From assembly GCA_031262205.1 (NCBI GenBank), contig JAISID010000027.1:1-14000 (forward strand): 14,000 nt of DNA, in the 5' to 3' direction. The position numbers and the translations under genes are program-made. This document shows positions 1 through 7,147 of this stretch, one piece after another. The notes beneath the pieces are model-generated. The model was not told where the DNA came from, ran no database searches, and saw only the letters and a list, made by a program, of their open reading frames with translations. Source of the DNA: Holosporales bacterium. Lineage in GTDB: Bacteria; Pseudomonadota; Alphaproteobacteria; RUG11792. Position 1 is the first letter of the stretch. Each line of letters begins with the position of its first letter.

Positions 1-2
1 GA

Positions 3-149
3 TATGTCCAAAAAAATTTTTTGACAGTTAAGGAAGCGGTGTTTTACTCTAAAAATAGAAGCGATAATCTTTTGAAGTTGGCAAAGGATTATCCCTCGAA
101 ACGCATCTTTCGCAATAAACCCCGCTTGCGCGGAAACGGAAACTTTTAG
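3..149 (+). other. Possible 3' end of a gene entering from the left edge
   Basis: One plus-strand frame is open from the first bases to a TAG at 147-149, giving 48 codons. The peptide is basic at its end (it contains KRIFRNKPRLRGNGNF). There is no start codon in the window, which would fit a gene whose 5' part lies to the left. I recognise no family. A 48-codon open frame can arise by chance in AT-rich DNA, so this is weak. No clear terminator follows; 150-250 is plain AT-rich spacer. Confidence 0.2.
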
Positions 150-254
150 CGATTAAATATAAAATGCATTAACGATAATTTTAATGGTTTGTAAAATTAA
201 CGCGCTTTATAAACAACTGTAATCTGAAGTTAATAAAAGGGAATAATTATTTTG

Positions 255-291
255 TTGATATTTTGTTAACTAAATAGTTTAAAATTATTGT
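255..291 (+). promoter_or_regulatory. Candidate promoter and operator of the toxin-antitoxin locus
   Basis: TTGATA (255-260) or TTGTTA (263-268) could serve as -35 elements, with TAAAAT (280-285) or TATTGT (286-291) as -10 elements. Within this stretch lies the 12-bp palindrome AACTAAATAGTT (268-279). A palindrome overlapping the promoter is where a self-regulating toxin-antitoxin operon usually carries its operator. The elements are degenerate and the assignment is an inference. Confidence 0.28.
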
Positions 292-318
292 AGGGAGATG
301 TTAAAATGGGAGAAGAGT

Positions 319-891
319 ATGGTATATAATGCTTTGGATATATCAAAACATATACTTGAATATGTCTATAATAATTATCCCGATAATCAGAACGATGTGA
401 CGAATCTAAAAATGCAAAAACTGTTGTATTACGCTCAGGCTTTGTATTTGGTCGACTATAATAAAAAACCTTTATTTGAAGATGAAATCCAAGCGTGGAA
501 ATGGGGGCCTGTCGTCCCTAGCGCTTACGAAGCGTATAGCGAGTATGGAAATAAAGTAATCTTTCTAGATAAAGAAAAATTGGAAGATAAAAAACAACTA
601 GACATAGAAAGTAAAGAATATTTAGAAAGTTTTATCCCAGAATTTATGGAATATTTAGCTCATTGTCTTGTAAATATGTCGCATATAGATTCTCCCTGGC
701 GCGAAGCGTGGAATCAGGGATGGGGTTACGGCGCTATTATTCCAAAAGATTCAATGTATGATTTTTATAAAGAAAAAGAAAATGGAGAGGACGAGATACT
801 TGCTAAAATAGCCGACAATATAGACGACGGTCGAAACGTAAAAAGACTTACATCTGAAAAATTCTGGGAAAGAGCATTGGGGAATAACTAA
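319..891 (+). CDS. Panacea-domain (DUF4065, SocA/GepA-like) antitoxin
   Basis: Likely antitoxin that neutralises the toxin encoded just downstream. The 190-residue protein starts MVYNALDISKHILEYVYNN and carries the family signature: an early LKMQKLLYYAQA helix, then EIQAWKWGPVVPSAYEAY. The domain covers nearly the whole protein. I chose ATG 319 because GGGAG lies 6 nt upstream (308-312) and family members usually begin at this point. ATG 298, which adds seven residues, is the alternative, but its GGGAG directly abuts the ATG. The gene ends 8 nt before the ATG of a broken RelE-type toxin, the usual two-gene layout. Panacea proteins pair with many unrelated toxins. Third-codon-position base use differs slightly from the core genes (G and C about equal rather than C-rich), compatible with acquisition by transfer. 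The domain call is strong; the antitoxin role is inferred from family and context. Confidence 0.85.
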   Translation: MVYNALDISKHILEYVYNNYPDNQNDVTNLKMQKLLYYAQALYLVDYNKKPLFEDEIQAWKWGPVVPSAYEAYSEYGNKVIFLDKEKLEDKKQLDIESKEYLESFIPEFMEYLAHCLVNMSHIDSPWREAWNQGWGYGAIIPKDSMYDFYKEKENGEDEILAKIADNIDDGRNVKRLTSEKFWERALGNN

Positions 892-899
892 AAATAGCA

Positions 900-1186
900 A
901 TGAATCTTAATTATGAAATCGTATTTCTTGAAACTGTTTTAACGGATAAAGATTTTTAAAAATTCCAGAAAATATAAAAACTAAGATTAAACATAAAATC
1001 GACGAGCAACTTTCTTGTAATCCTAAAAATAATTCCGATCCTATTAAATGTTCTAAGAAAGGAATACGGAGGATTCATGTTTTGGATTATTACAGAGTAA
1101 TTTTCACAATTGACGACGGTAATAGGCAAATAACAGTCGGAAAAATTTGTCATAAAAATAGTTTAAAGAATTATGATAGGTACTAA
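900..1186 (+). pseudogene. RelE/ParE-type toxin, frameshifted
   Basis: ATG 900 opens a frame reading MNLNYEIVFLETVLTDKDF, which stops at TAA 957-959. Shifting by -1 inside the T5A5 run (953-962) restores a 76-codon frame (956-1186) reading LKIPENIKTKIKHKID, then KGIRRIHVLDYYRVIF and TVGKICHKNSLKNY. Joined, the 95-residue product has the size and order of a RelE/ParE superfamily toxin: N-terminal beta strand, helical LP-x-NIK segment, GIRRxRV and YRVIF strands, and a C-terminal GKIxHK motif. As read, the product is only 19 residues and should be inactive. A homopolymer deletion, a sequencing or assembly slip, or slippage at the T run are all possible. The toxin follows its Panacea partner by 8 nt. 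Family assignment is firm; the broken state rests on one base. Confidence 0.75.
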
Positions 1187-1229
1187 TTAATGTTTACAAA
1201 ATATCTATACTTACTCCAACGACTCAAAA

Positions 1230-1245
1230 TGTTTCACGTGAAACA
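1230..1245. other. parS centromere site (ParB binding)
   Basis: TGTTTCACGTGAAACA is a perfect 16-bp palindrome identical to the conserved chromosomal parS consensus. The perfect symmetry extends to 24 bp (1226-1249, four A and four T added on the flanks). ParB binds parS, spreads as a CTP-dependent clamp, and with ParA moves the origin region. parS sites usually lie near the replication origin. The neighbouring parA and parB genes are not in this window. Confidence 0.88.
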
Positions 1246-1262
1246 TTTTCAAATTTTGAAAA
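1246..1262. repeat. Inverted repeat abutting parS
   Basis: TTTTCAAA, one T, then TTTGAAAA form a second short palindrome that shares its first four bases with the outer flank of parS. It has no T tract that would mark it as an obvious terminator. It may be chance in AT-rich DNA or an accessory site for the partition complex. Confidence 0.4.
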
Positions 1263-1327
1263 TTATTCTCTGATGATTAGCAATAATAAAGCATGATTTA
1301 GTAGTGATATGTGGATTTTATGATTTA

Positions 1328-1663
1328 TTAATTTAAGTATCCTATATATTGCCATATAATTTTAGCAATATATTTAGAATACATCATGAATATGATCCTC
1401 CATCTAGCGGCGTATTCCATTAATTCGTAGCCGCAAAAGCGCTCCTTCCCAGAATGAGGTAAGTAAGCGACGTTAAAGACGTAAACCGTTCCCCAAATAA
1501 TATTTATCTTTTGGAACGAGAGAAACGAGACCGATTTATAAAGCGACTTGTCAAGGGCAATAGAGCAAGCAAAGCGAGGCGTCCCTTGACAAGTTACGCG
1601 CGATAAATCGGTATAATCGAGTGAGCCAAAAGATAAATATTTTAGAAAGAAATTAGCCTCCGA
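1328..1663 (-). pseudogene. Start-less minus-strand open frame running through a palindromic element
   Basis: A frame open for 111 codons lies between TAA (1664-1666, minus sense) and TAA (1328-1330). It has no ATG, GTG or TTG near its 5' end; the first ATG comes only in the final third. The translation looks coding, with pieces such as DLSRVTCQGTPRFACSIALD, SVSFLSFQKINIIWGTVYVF and ERFCGYELMEYAARWRI, and codons like those of the neighbours. It lies downstream of ppiD on the same strand, 116 bp past its stop. The upstream half coincides with the 1499-1641 palindrome. I do not recognise a functional family. It could be the relic of a gene, an element-borne peptide, or an unusually open non-coding stretch. 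Confidence 0.4.
1499..1641. repeat. 143-bp imperfect palindrome (RPE-like or MITE-like element)
   Basis: Three nested perfect inverted blocks are present. The outer is AATATTTATCTTTTGG (1499-1514 with 1626-1641), the middle is CCGATTTAT (1531-1539 with 1603-1611), and the inner is ACTTGTCAAGGG (1546-1557 with 1583-1594). They are separated by internal loops of 16/14 and 6/8 nt and capped by a 25-nt loop (1558-1582). The transcript of either strand would fold into one long hairpin. Size, symmetry and an open minus-strand frame through both arms resemble rickettsial palindromic elements. It could also act as a two-way terminator between the toxin locus and ppiD, which converge here. Copy number cannot be judged from one window. 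Confidence 0.7.
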
Positions 1664-1713
1664 TTAGTTATAAATCTAATTTTCAACTTCAAGGTATAAT
1701 CCCCTCATTTTTA

Positions 1714-1734
1714 ATCGTACTTCAAAGTTACGAT
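1714..1734. repeat. Short hairpin downstream of ppiD
   Basis: ATCGTA (1714-1719) pairs with TACGAT (1729-1734) around a 9-nt loop. It lies about 50 bp past the ppiD stop on the minus strand. Neither strand shows a proper T run after the stem, so it is at best a weak terminator or an RNA-stabilising stem. Confidence 0.3.
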
Positions 1735-1782
1735 CGCAAATCAGGGAATGATCCTCAACTTTTTTAATTCTTTGATATATCC

Positions 1783-3738
1783 CTAATTATTACTCTCCCG
1801 TTCGTCGTCTCTTTTAGTTATTTGATCGAGTAATTTTTGATTAATTTTTATATTAGCCTTGTGTTTAAACGCCATGATTATAAGCGGAGGAACGTCGTTT
1901 GCAACGCCTAAGTCAAGGTATCGATCTATAACTTCCTTAAATTCAGGAGCGACTTTTTGCGTTTTCTCAATATTCTCAATAGAAACCAAAATATATTCCT
2001 CTTCAGAAACCTTGTAATAATTCGCCTCGCCTTTTTTTAATGTTGAAACAATATCTAGAACAAGGTTTATATTCGGGATTTCCTTCAACATTTCGTCGAC
2101 GTCTTTATAATGATGTTTTTCATTCATGATTAAATCTTTTTTAGAGAATCTAAACCTTTTGACTCCAGCCATTTTAGAAACTTCTTTCGAAGCCTCGACG
2201 TTTTTCGAAACTATTTCATTAATCCTCTGAGAGGCGACTTTTCCTTTTTGCTCAAAAATAAAATCTTTTTTAACTTGAGCGGCAACTTTTTCAAATTCTG
2301 GAACTGCGGCCGTCTCAACCTTCCTTACAAACGCGACATATGAAATCGTATCGGAGGCTCGCGAGGCGATAGTCGAGCTGGCTTGAAGCTCTTCCGTCGA
2401 AAATATAGTTTCCTTAACTTCTTCTCTCGTATCTTCGTCTGGAATCAGTTTTTCAAGCTCGCTGTTATTTGCAGATTTCGCAAAGTTTTTAATCTCGACG
2501 ATCTCCATGCCTGTCTCTTTCGCTATTTCTTCAATTGATTTTCCCGCTCCGAAGCCGTCGTCTATCTTATCCCTCGTCTCCTTGGTTTTTGAATAGAACT
2601 CTGGAGAATTTAACTTTTCGCTTTGCAGTTCGCGTTTAATCTCCTCTTTTACTTCCGCTTCGGATTTCCGCTTGCCTTTTTCCACGGCGGTAAGTCTATA
2701 TACATAATAAAAGTCGCCTACTTTATATACTCGCGACGTTTTGTTCAATTTTAAATTAAACAATTCTCTTCCAATGTTCTCTGAAAAATCAGACGTCTCG
2801 CAATTATTTATCGCCTCGACGCGAGCCGCAAACTTAACGGATATCGTTTTAGTCTTAGCTCCTTTGTTCAGCATCTGCCAGGCCTTATTTGCGTCTTCGC
2901 CGCTTTCAAATGAAAATCTTTCAAAGTTCCGCTTTTCTTTTGGAGCATAGGAATCTTTTATTTCCTCGTAATGCCTGTTAAGCTCGTCTTCGTCAATCGA
3001 AACGCTTTCGGCTAATTTCCCATAATCAATAACCAATATCGCGACGTCCCTTATTTCCGGCTTCTTATACTTATCGGGACTATTTGAGTAAAATTGCCTT
3101 AAAGCATCGTCTGTGGGAACTTCGGTATTCTTCATCGAATCGACTTTGAGTCTTGCGACAAGAACCGTATTTTTTGCCTCGAATTCTTTACAAATAATTT
3201 CCTTAACAAACTCCGGGAATTTATATCCTGCGGCAATAGGATGAATTAATTGCGTCCTGGCTATGCTTTCGCGAATTTGCGTTAAAAACCTGGCTTCGCT
3301 TATGCCGGCTCTTCTCATGGCCGTTTCGTAAATCCTAGCGTCGAACGAACCCCTATTTTGAAACTCCGGAAGCGAATGAACGATTCTAATCAAACTTTTT
3401 TGAGGAACGACGATATTAAGTTTCTCCAATGCTTGAGACAAAACCGAGTCTTGAATCAATCTATCGGACACAATTTCCTTTACGTTAATCTTAGCCATCT
3501 CGTCGTCGGTTAATGGCCTAGATCCGCCGTTTTTTATTCTCTGTTTCTCGCGACTGTATTCCGCTAGAAACTGCTCCGTAGTAATTTTTGAGCTATCAAC
3601 TTTAAAAACCGCCTTCGACGAAGAATAATTTCTAACAATGTCGGTTATCCCCCAAAGACAAAAACTAAGAATTATAGCCCCAAACAAAATTTTTATGATA
3701 AAGCTATGCGAAGCGTTACGAAAACTATTTAGAATCAT
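1783..3738 (-). CDS. ppiD: PpiD/SurA-like periplasmic folding factor (parvulin-type)
   Basis: Membrane-anchored periplasmic chaperone that assists folding of exported and outer-membrane proteins near the Sec translocon. The 651-residue product (E. coli PpiD is 623) begins MILNSFRNASHSFIIKILFG. It has one membrane anchor at about residues 13-33, an N-terminal SurA_N-like chaperone region to roughly residue 220, a parvulin-like region around 260-360, and a charged C-terminal helical region. The parvulin part lacks the usual GGDLG and GYHIIKV motifs, so isomerase activity is doubtful. I chose ATG 3738 because it gives the family N-terminus; TTG 3756 would add six residues (MYSLLY) and also lacks a ribosome binding site. 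The gene is divergent from typA. Its third codon positions are slightly G-rich, opposite to the plus-strand genes. Confidence 0.8.
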   Translation of the reverse strand: MILNSFRNASHSFIIKILFGAIILSFCLWGITDIVRNYSSSKAVFKVDSSKITTEQFLAEYSREKQRIKNGGSRPLTDDEMAKINVKEIVSDRLIQDSVLSQALEKLNIVVPQKSLIRIVHSLPEFQNRGSFDARIYETAMRRAGISEARFLTQIRESIARTQLIHPIAAGYKFPEFVKEIICKEFEAKNTVLVARLKVDSMKNTEVPTDDALRQFYSNSPDKYKKPEIRDVAILVIDYGKLAESVSIDEDELNRHYEEIKDSYAPKEKRNFERFSFESGEDANKAWQMLNKGAKTKTISVKFAARVEAINNCETSDFSENIGRELFNLKLNKTSRVYKVGDFYYVYRLTAVEKGKRKSEAEVKEEIKRELQSEKLNSPEFYSKTKETRDKIDDGFGAGKSIEEIAKETGMEIVEIKNFAKSANNSELEKLIPDEDTREEVKETIFSTEELQASSTIASRASDTISYVAFVRKVETAAVPEFEKVAAQVKKDFIFEQKGKVASQRINEIVSKNVEASKEVSKMAGVKRFRFSKKDLIMNEKHHYKDVDEMLKEIPNINLVLDIVSTLKKGEANYYKVSEEEYILVSIENIEKTQKVAPEFKEVIDRYLDLGVANDVPPLIIMAFKHKANIKINQKLLDQITKRDDERESNN

Positions 3739-3850
3739 ATATAAAAGGGAATACAATGAGAAAATTAATATAATTAATAGTACCCTACGTCGGTCAAAAC
3801 CTCAACTTTTAGTTAACGGCATTAGGCTGTCGACATAAACTTAGCTTTTG

Positions 3851-3871
3851 TCAACTTTATATTTAAGTTGA
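3851..3871. promoter_or_regulatory. Inverted repeat in the ppiD-typA divergent spacer
   Basis: TCAACTT (3851-3857) and AAGTTGA (3865-3871) form a perfect 7-bp inverted repeat around TATATTT. TTGTCA hexamers lie at 3849-3854 and in the TTTTGTCATAAG that follows. In a spacer between divergent genes such a dyad could be an operator or an overlapping promoter pair. The rest of the 3739-4021 spacer is AT-rich without a gene. Confidence 0.3.
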
Positions 3872-4021
3872 TTTTGTCATAAGAAATTGTTAGAATTGTA
3901 GTAAATATAGGAAATCGTTTGCTTCGACTATTTATCTCGAACTAAAGATTACTTTTAAACTAGAGCAAATATTTTACGAGCAAGCCTTTATCATAAAAAA
4001 TCTATTTGAATTTATTAGGAA

Positions 4022-5860
4022 ATGCCGAACAACATAAAGAATTTAGCTATTATAGCTCACGTCGATCATGGGAAAACAACGTTAGTCGACGCTTTGTTTA
4101 AACAAAGCGGATTATTTAGAGATAATCAACAAATTGAAACATGCGCGATGGATTATAACGATCTAGAACGCGAAAGAGGAATTACAATCCTTGCAAAGTG
4201 CACTAGCTTTAAATGGAAAGGAACGAAACTAAACATAGTGGACACCCCAGGCCACGCCGATTTTGGAGGAGAGGTCGAGCGTATATTAAGCATGGTGGAC
4301 GGAGCGTTGGTTTTGGTCGACGCCAGCGAAGGGCCTATGCCCCAAACTAAGTTTGTTTTATCAAAAGCCCTCGCTCTTAATATCACGCCGATAGTCGTCG
4401 TCAATAAAATAGACAAATCGGACACGAGAGTTTCGGAAGTTTTAAACGAAGTATTCGACCTATTCATTACTCTAGGAGCAAACGACGCTCAATTGGATTT
4501 CCCAATAATATACGCTTCGGGAAGAAACGGCTGGGCTGTCAAAAATCTCGAAAACGACGAAAGAAAAGACATGACTCCATTGCTGGAAACGATTCTAGAA
4601 CACGTCCCCGACGCTTCGATAATTGAAAACGAACCGTTCAAAATGCTAATCACAATGTTGGAATACGACCACTACTTGGGAAGGATTCTAACGGGGAAAA
4701 TTTTAAGCGGAACGGCTAAGATAAACGACTCCGTTCATACCTTACGCCTCGGCGGCAATTCTGAAATTGAAAAATCTAGATTGACTAAATTATTAACTTT
4801 CGAAGGTTTAAAGAGAATCCCCGTAGAGACTGCGGTCGCCGGAGATATCGTCGCGATTGCAGGCCTTGAAAAAGCTACTGTCGCCGACACTATAGCCGCT
4901 ATTGAAGTTACGGAACCGTTGCATGCGATCCCTATAGACCCGCCGACCATATCCATAACGTTCTCGGTCAACGACTCTCCGTTGGCGGGAAAAGAGGGGA
5001 AAAACTTAACCTCGAGAGTAATAGGCGAAAGATTATTTAAAGAAGCAGAAGGCAACGTTTCAATAACGGTTAAACGATCGCCTCAGGAAGAATCTTACGA
5101 GGTTTCAGGAAGAGGAGAACTACAGCTCGGAATTTTAATCGAAACGATGAGAAGAGAAGGATTCGAACTGTCCATCGGAAGGCCTAGAGTTTTATTTCAC
5201 ACCGATCCTAATACTGGAGAAAAGCTCGAGCCTATCGAGGAATTATACGTCGATCTAGACGACGAATTTACAGGAACGGTTATAGACAAATTAATCCAAA
5301 GAAAAGGCGAAATGGTAGACATGAGGCCTTCAGGAGGAGGAAAAACGAGAATAAAATTCCTAATCCCCACAAGAGGCCTCATAGGATATTACGGCGAATT
5401 TCTAACGGATACTAGAGGCTCTGGGATTATGAACAGATCGTTCCATTCCTACGCGCCATACAAAGGAACAATCGAGGAGAGAAGCAGAGGGGTTCTCGTC
5501 TCAATAGAAAACGGGAAAGCGGTTCCATACGCTCTATTTTTCTTAAAAGAAAGAGGGACTCTATTTGTAAACCCAGGAGACCCCGTGTACGACGGCATGA
5601 TAATTGGAGAGCATAGCCGAGAAAACGAACTAGAAGTTAATCCGACTAAAGAAAAGCAATTGTCAAATTGCAGAGCCGCAGGAAAAGACGAAAACATAAA
5701 ACTTCCAAACCCAAGGCAAATGTCCTTGGAACAAGCAATCGCCTATATTAAAAACGACGAAATAGTTGAAGTTACGCCAAAATCTATAAGACTTAGAAAA
5801 AAATATCTCGACCAAACAACTAGAAAGAAAATGAGCAGAGCGCAGGAAAAACTACAATAA
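4022..5860 (+). CDS. typA: Ribosome-associated translational GTPase TypA/BipA
   Basis: EF-G-like GTPase that binds the ribosome and supports 50S assembly and stress or cold adaptation. The 612-residue length is typical. Motifs seen: P loop AHVDHGKTT (12-20), switch I ERERGIT (50-54 region), DTPGHAD (74-80), NKID (128-131) and a G5 ASGRNG. These are followed by the beta-barrel domain, the III and V domains, and the BipA-specific C-terminal domain with RGLIGYYGEFLTDTRG. The start matches the family N-terminus (MPNNIKNLAIIAHVDHG). AGGA lies only 1 nt from the ATG, an unusually tight spacing. It is divergent from ppiD, and the next gene (rseP) begins 177 bp downstream. No damage to the GTPase motifs is visible. 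Confidence 0.97.
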   Translation: MPNNIKNLAIIAHVDHGKTTLVDALFKQSGLFRDNQQIETCAMDYNDLERERGITILAKCTSFKWKGTKLNIVDTPGHADFGGEVERILSMVDGALVLVDASEGPMPQTKFVLSKALALNITPIVVVNKIDKSDTRVSEVLNEVFDLFITLGANDAQLDFPIIYASGRNGWAVKNLENDERKDMTPLLETILEHVPDASIIENEPFKMLITMLEYDHYLGRILTGKILSGTAKINDSVHTLRLGGNSEIEKSRLTKLLTFEGLKRIPVETAVAGDIVAIAGLEKATVADTIAAIEVTEPLHAIPIDPPTISITFSVNDSPLAGKEGKNLTSRVIGERLFKEAEGNVSITVKRSPQEESYEVSGRGELQLGILIETMRREGFELSIGRPRVLFHTDPNTGEKLEPIEELYVDLDDEFTGTVIDKLIQRKGEMVDMRPSGGGKTRIKFLIPTRGLIGYYGEFLTDTRGSGIMNRSFHSYAPYKGTIEERSRGVLVSIENGKAVPYALFFLKERGTLFVNPGDPVYDGMIIGEHSRENELEVNPTKEKQLSNCRAAGKDENIKLPNPRQMSLEQAIAYIKNDEIVEVTPKSIRLRKKYLDQTTRKKMSRAQEKLQ

Positions 5861-5868
5861 AATTTTGT

Positions 5869-5908
5869 TTCGTTTAAATTCAAATAATGATTCGTCAAGC
5901 AAAACGAA
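5869..5908 (+). terminator. Weak hairpin after typA
   Basis: TTCGTTT (5869-5875) pairs with AAACGAA (5902-5908) around a 26-nt loop. T runs follow at about 5914-5917 and 5921-5925. Stem and loop are poor for an intrinsic terminator, so this is only a candidate end for the typA transcript. Confidence 0.25.
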
Positions 5909-5990
5909 GGCGGTTTTAGATTTTTAAAAGCGGATTTATTATGTTCAAAGGCGCCGAAAAGTTTAGATTAATAATTTATCAAAATCTTTC

Positions 5991-6014
5991 TATATGCTAT
6001 ACTTCTCCTATAAT
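5991..6014 (+). promoter_or_regulatory. Candidate promoter for rseP-bamA
   Basis: TATAAT at 6009-6014 is a perfect -10 hexamer, with weaker TATGCT (5993-5998) and TATACT (5998-6003) just before it. No good -35 is placed 17 bp upstream. Initiation from it would give a leader of only about 17-20 nt before the TTG start of rseP. Confidence 0.4.
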
Positions 6015-6037
6015 CTACTATTTTTTGCTAACGACAA

Positions 6038-7147
6038 TTGGCTATCGGTTCTTTCATACCATTTATAATCCTCTTATGCGTCGTAGTTATCGTTCACGAG
6101 CTAGGGCATCTTATCGCGGCGAGAGCGAATAAAGTATTTTGCGAAATCTTTTCAATAGGCTTCGGTCCGACTCTTTTAGAAAGAACGGATAAAAGCGGGA
6201 CAAAATGGAGACTGTCTCTTCTTCCACTCGGCGGATACGTTAAAATGTTTGGAGACGCCGACGCGTCTAGCGTTAAGGAAACGATTCCCGAGGGCTATAC
6301 CGAGGAAGATATGGACAGGATGTCCGCTCATCGCAAAAAACCGTGGCAGAGATTAATAATCTCGGCGGGAGGACCGTTTGCAAATTTCATTTTCGCCATT
6401 CTTATCCTGTTCTCTCTTTCGGTCATTAATGGAACTCCCGAGTATGGAAACGCTATAACGGTGGCGGGCGAAAACTCTCTAGCCTATGCTTCGGGCTTAA
6501 GAGACGGAGACGCCATACTCAAAGCGAACGGATATAAAATCGATAACTTCGGCACGTTTAGAAAACAGATTGTAGATTCGTACGGCAAAGAATTGAAATT
6601 AGAAGTAAAAAGAGGCGAACAAATTTATCGCGTCAATATAAACATGTTTGAAAATAAAGACGGGGAAATAGTCCCTATAAAGATGCTTGGAGTCGCGCCG
6701 AAAGAATTTCATTATAGAAAGCTAGGCGTATTTGAATCCTTAGCTTCGTCCGTCGCGACGGTATATAACATGACCGCCGAAAACATCTGCTCAATGCTAA
6801 AAATCGCAACGGGGAAGATGAGCGCTAAAAATGTCGGCGGCGTCATATCGATATTTAAAATGTCTTCCGATAGCGCTCAGAACGGTTTCATAAGTTTTAT
6901 CGTAATGATAGCGGTGATCTCAACCGTATTGGGAGCTATCAATTTATTGCCTATTCCCGTCTTAGACGGAGGGACTGTCGTTATCTGCGCTATAGAATGG
7001 ATAATCGGCAGACCCCTTAATAAAAAGTTTGTCGAGGTTATCTTTACGGCGGGACTAATTTTCGTCGCGGGGCTAATGGCGCTCGGCGTTTGGAACGACT
7101 TGTCAAATTGTAAGTTTTTTGTTTGGTTGGAGAATTTATTTAAGTGA
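6038..7147 (+). CDS. rseP: Site-2 zinc metalloprotease RseP
   Basis: Inner-membrane intramembrane protease that cuts anti-sigma factors and leftover signal peptides. The 369-residue protein has HELGH (20-24) in its first membrane segment, which supplies two zinc ligands and the catalytic glutamate. It also has AGGPFANF (110-117), one PDZ domain at roughly 140-200, and the second metal motif NLLPIPVLDGG (302-312, ligand D310), with membrane segments at about 3-22, 115-131, 284-305 and 333-352. A stop codon lies in frame at 6029-6031, so the start is TTG 6038, without a recognisable Shine-Dalgarno sequence. Its TGA overlaps the GTG of bamA, suggesting translational coupling. In most alphaproteobacteria dxr directly precedes rseP; here it lies about 5 kb downstream of rseP. 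Confidence 0.95.
   Translation: MAIGSFIPFIILLCVVVIVHELGHLIAARANKVFCEIFSIGFGPTLLERTDKSGTKWRLSLLPLGGYVKMFGDADASSVKETIPEGYTEEDMDRMSAHRKKPWQRLIISAGGPFANFIFAILILFSLSVINGTPEYGNAITVAGENSLAYASGLRDGDAILKANGYKIDNFGTFRKQIVDSYGKELKLEVKRGEQIYRVNINMFENKDGEIVPIKMLGVAPKEFHYRKLGVFESLASSVATVYNMTAENICSMLKIATGKMSAKNVGGVISIFKMSSDSAQNGFISFIVMIAVISTVLGAINLLPIPVLDGGTVVICAIEWIIGRPLNKKFVEVIFTAGLIFVAGLMALGVWNDLSNCKFFVWLENLFK

Noticed and set aside
946..965. Programmed -1 frameshift to make the full toxin
   Set aside because: The T5A5 run would put a stop codon in the A site, which does not fit the common X-XXY-YYZ slippery heptamer, and no stimulatory stem or internal Shine-Dalgarno is evident. A plain indel is simpler, though slippage is not excluded.
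956..1153. 65-codon minus-strand frame opposite the toxin
   Set aside because: The plus strand gives a clear RelE/ParE-type sequence over the same bases; the minus frame has no recognisable features.
1586..1617. TTGACA (1586-1591) and TATAAT (1612-1617) as a consensus promoter
   Set aside because: The spacing is 20 bp, too long for a normal sigma-70 promoter, and both hexamers sit in or next to the arms of the palindrome, so the match is better explained by the palindrome sequence.
3739..3756. TTG 3756 as the ppiD start
   Set aside because: It adds MYSLLY before the conserved family N-terminus and has no ribosome binding site; ATG 3738 matches relatives better.
3638..3838. 66-codon plus-strand frame over the ppiD 5' end
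   Set aside because: Mostly antisense to the ppiD membrane anchor, with no domain and no ribosome binding site.
5941..6132. 63-codon plus-strand frame before and over the rseP start
   Set aside because: It overlaps the start and HELGH region of rseP in another frame, has no family resemblance, and its second half is rseP read out of frame.
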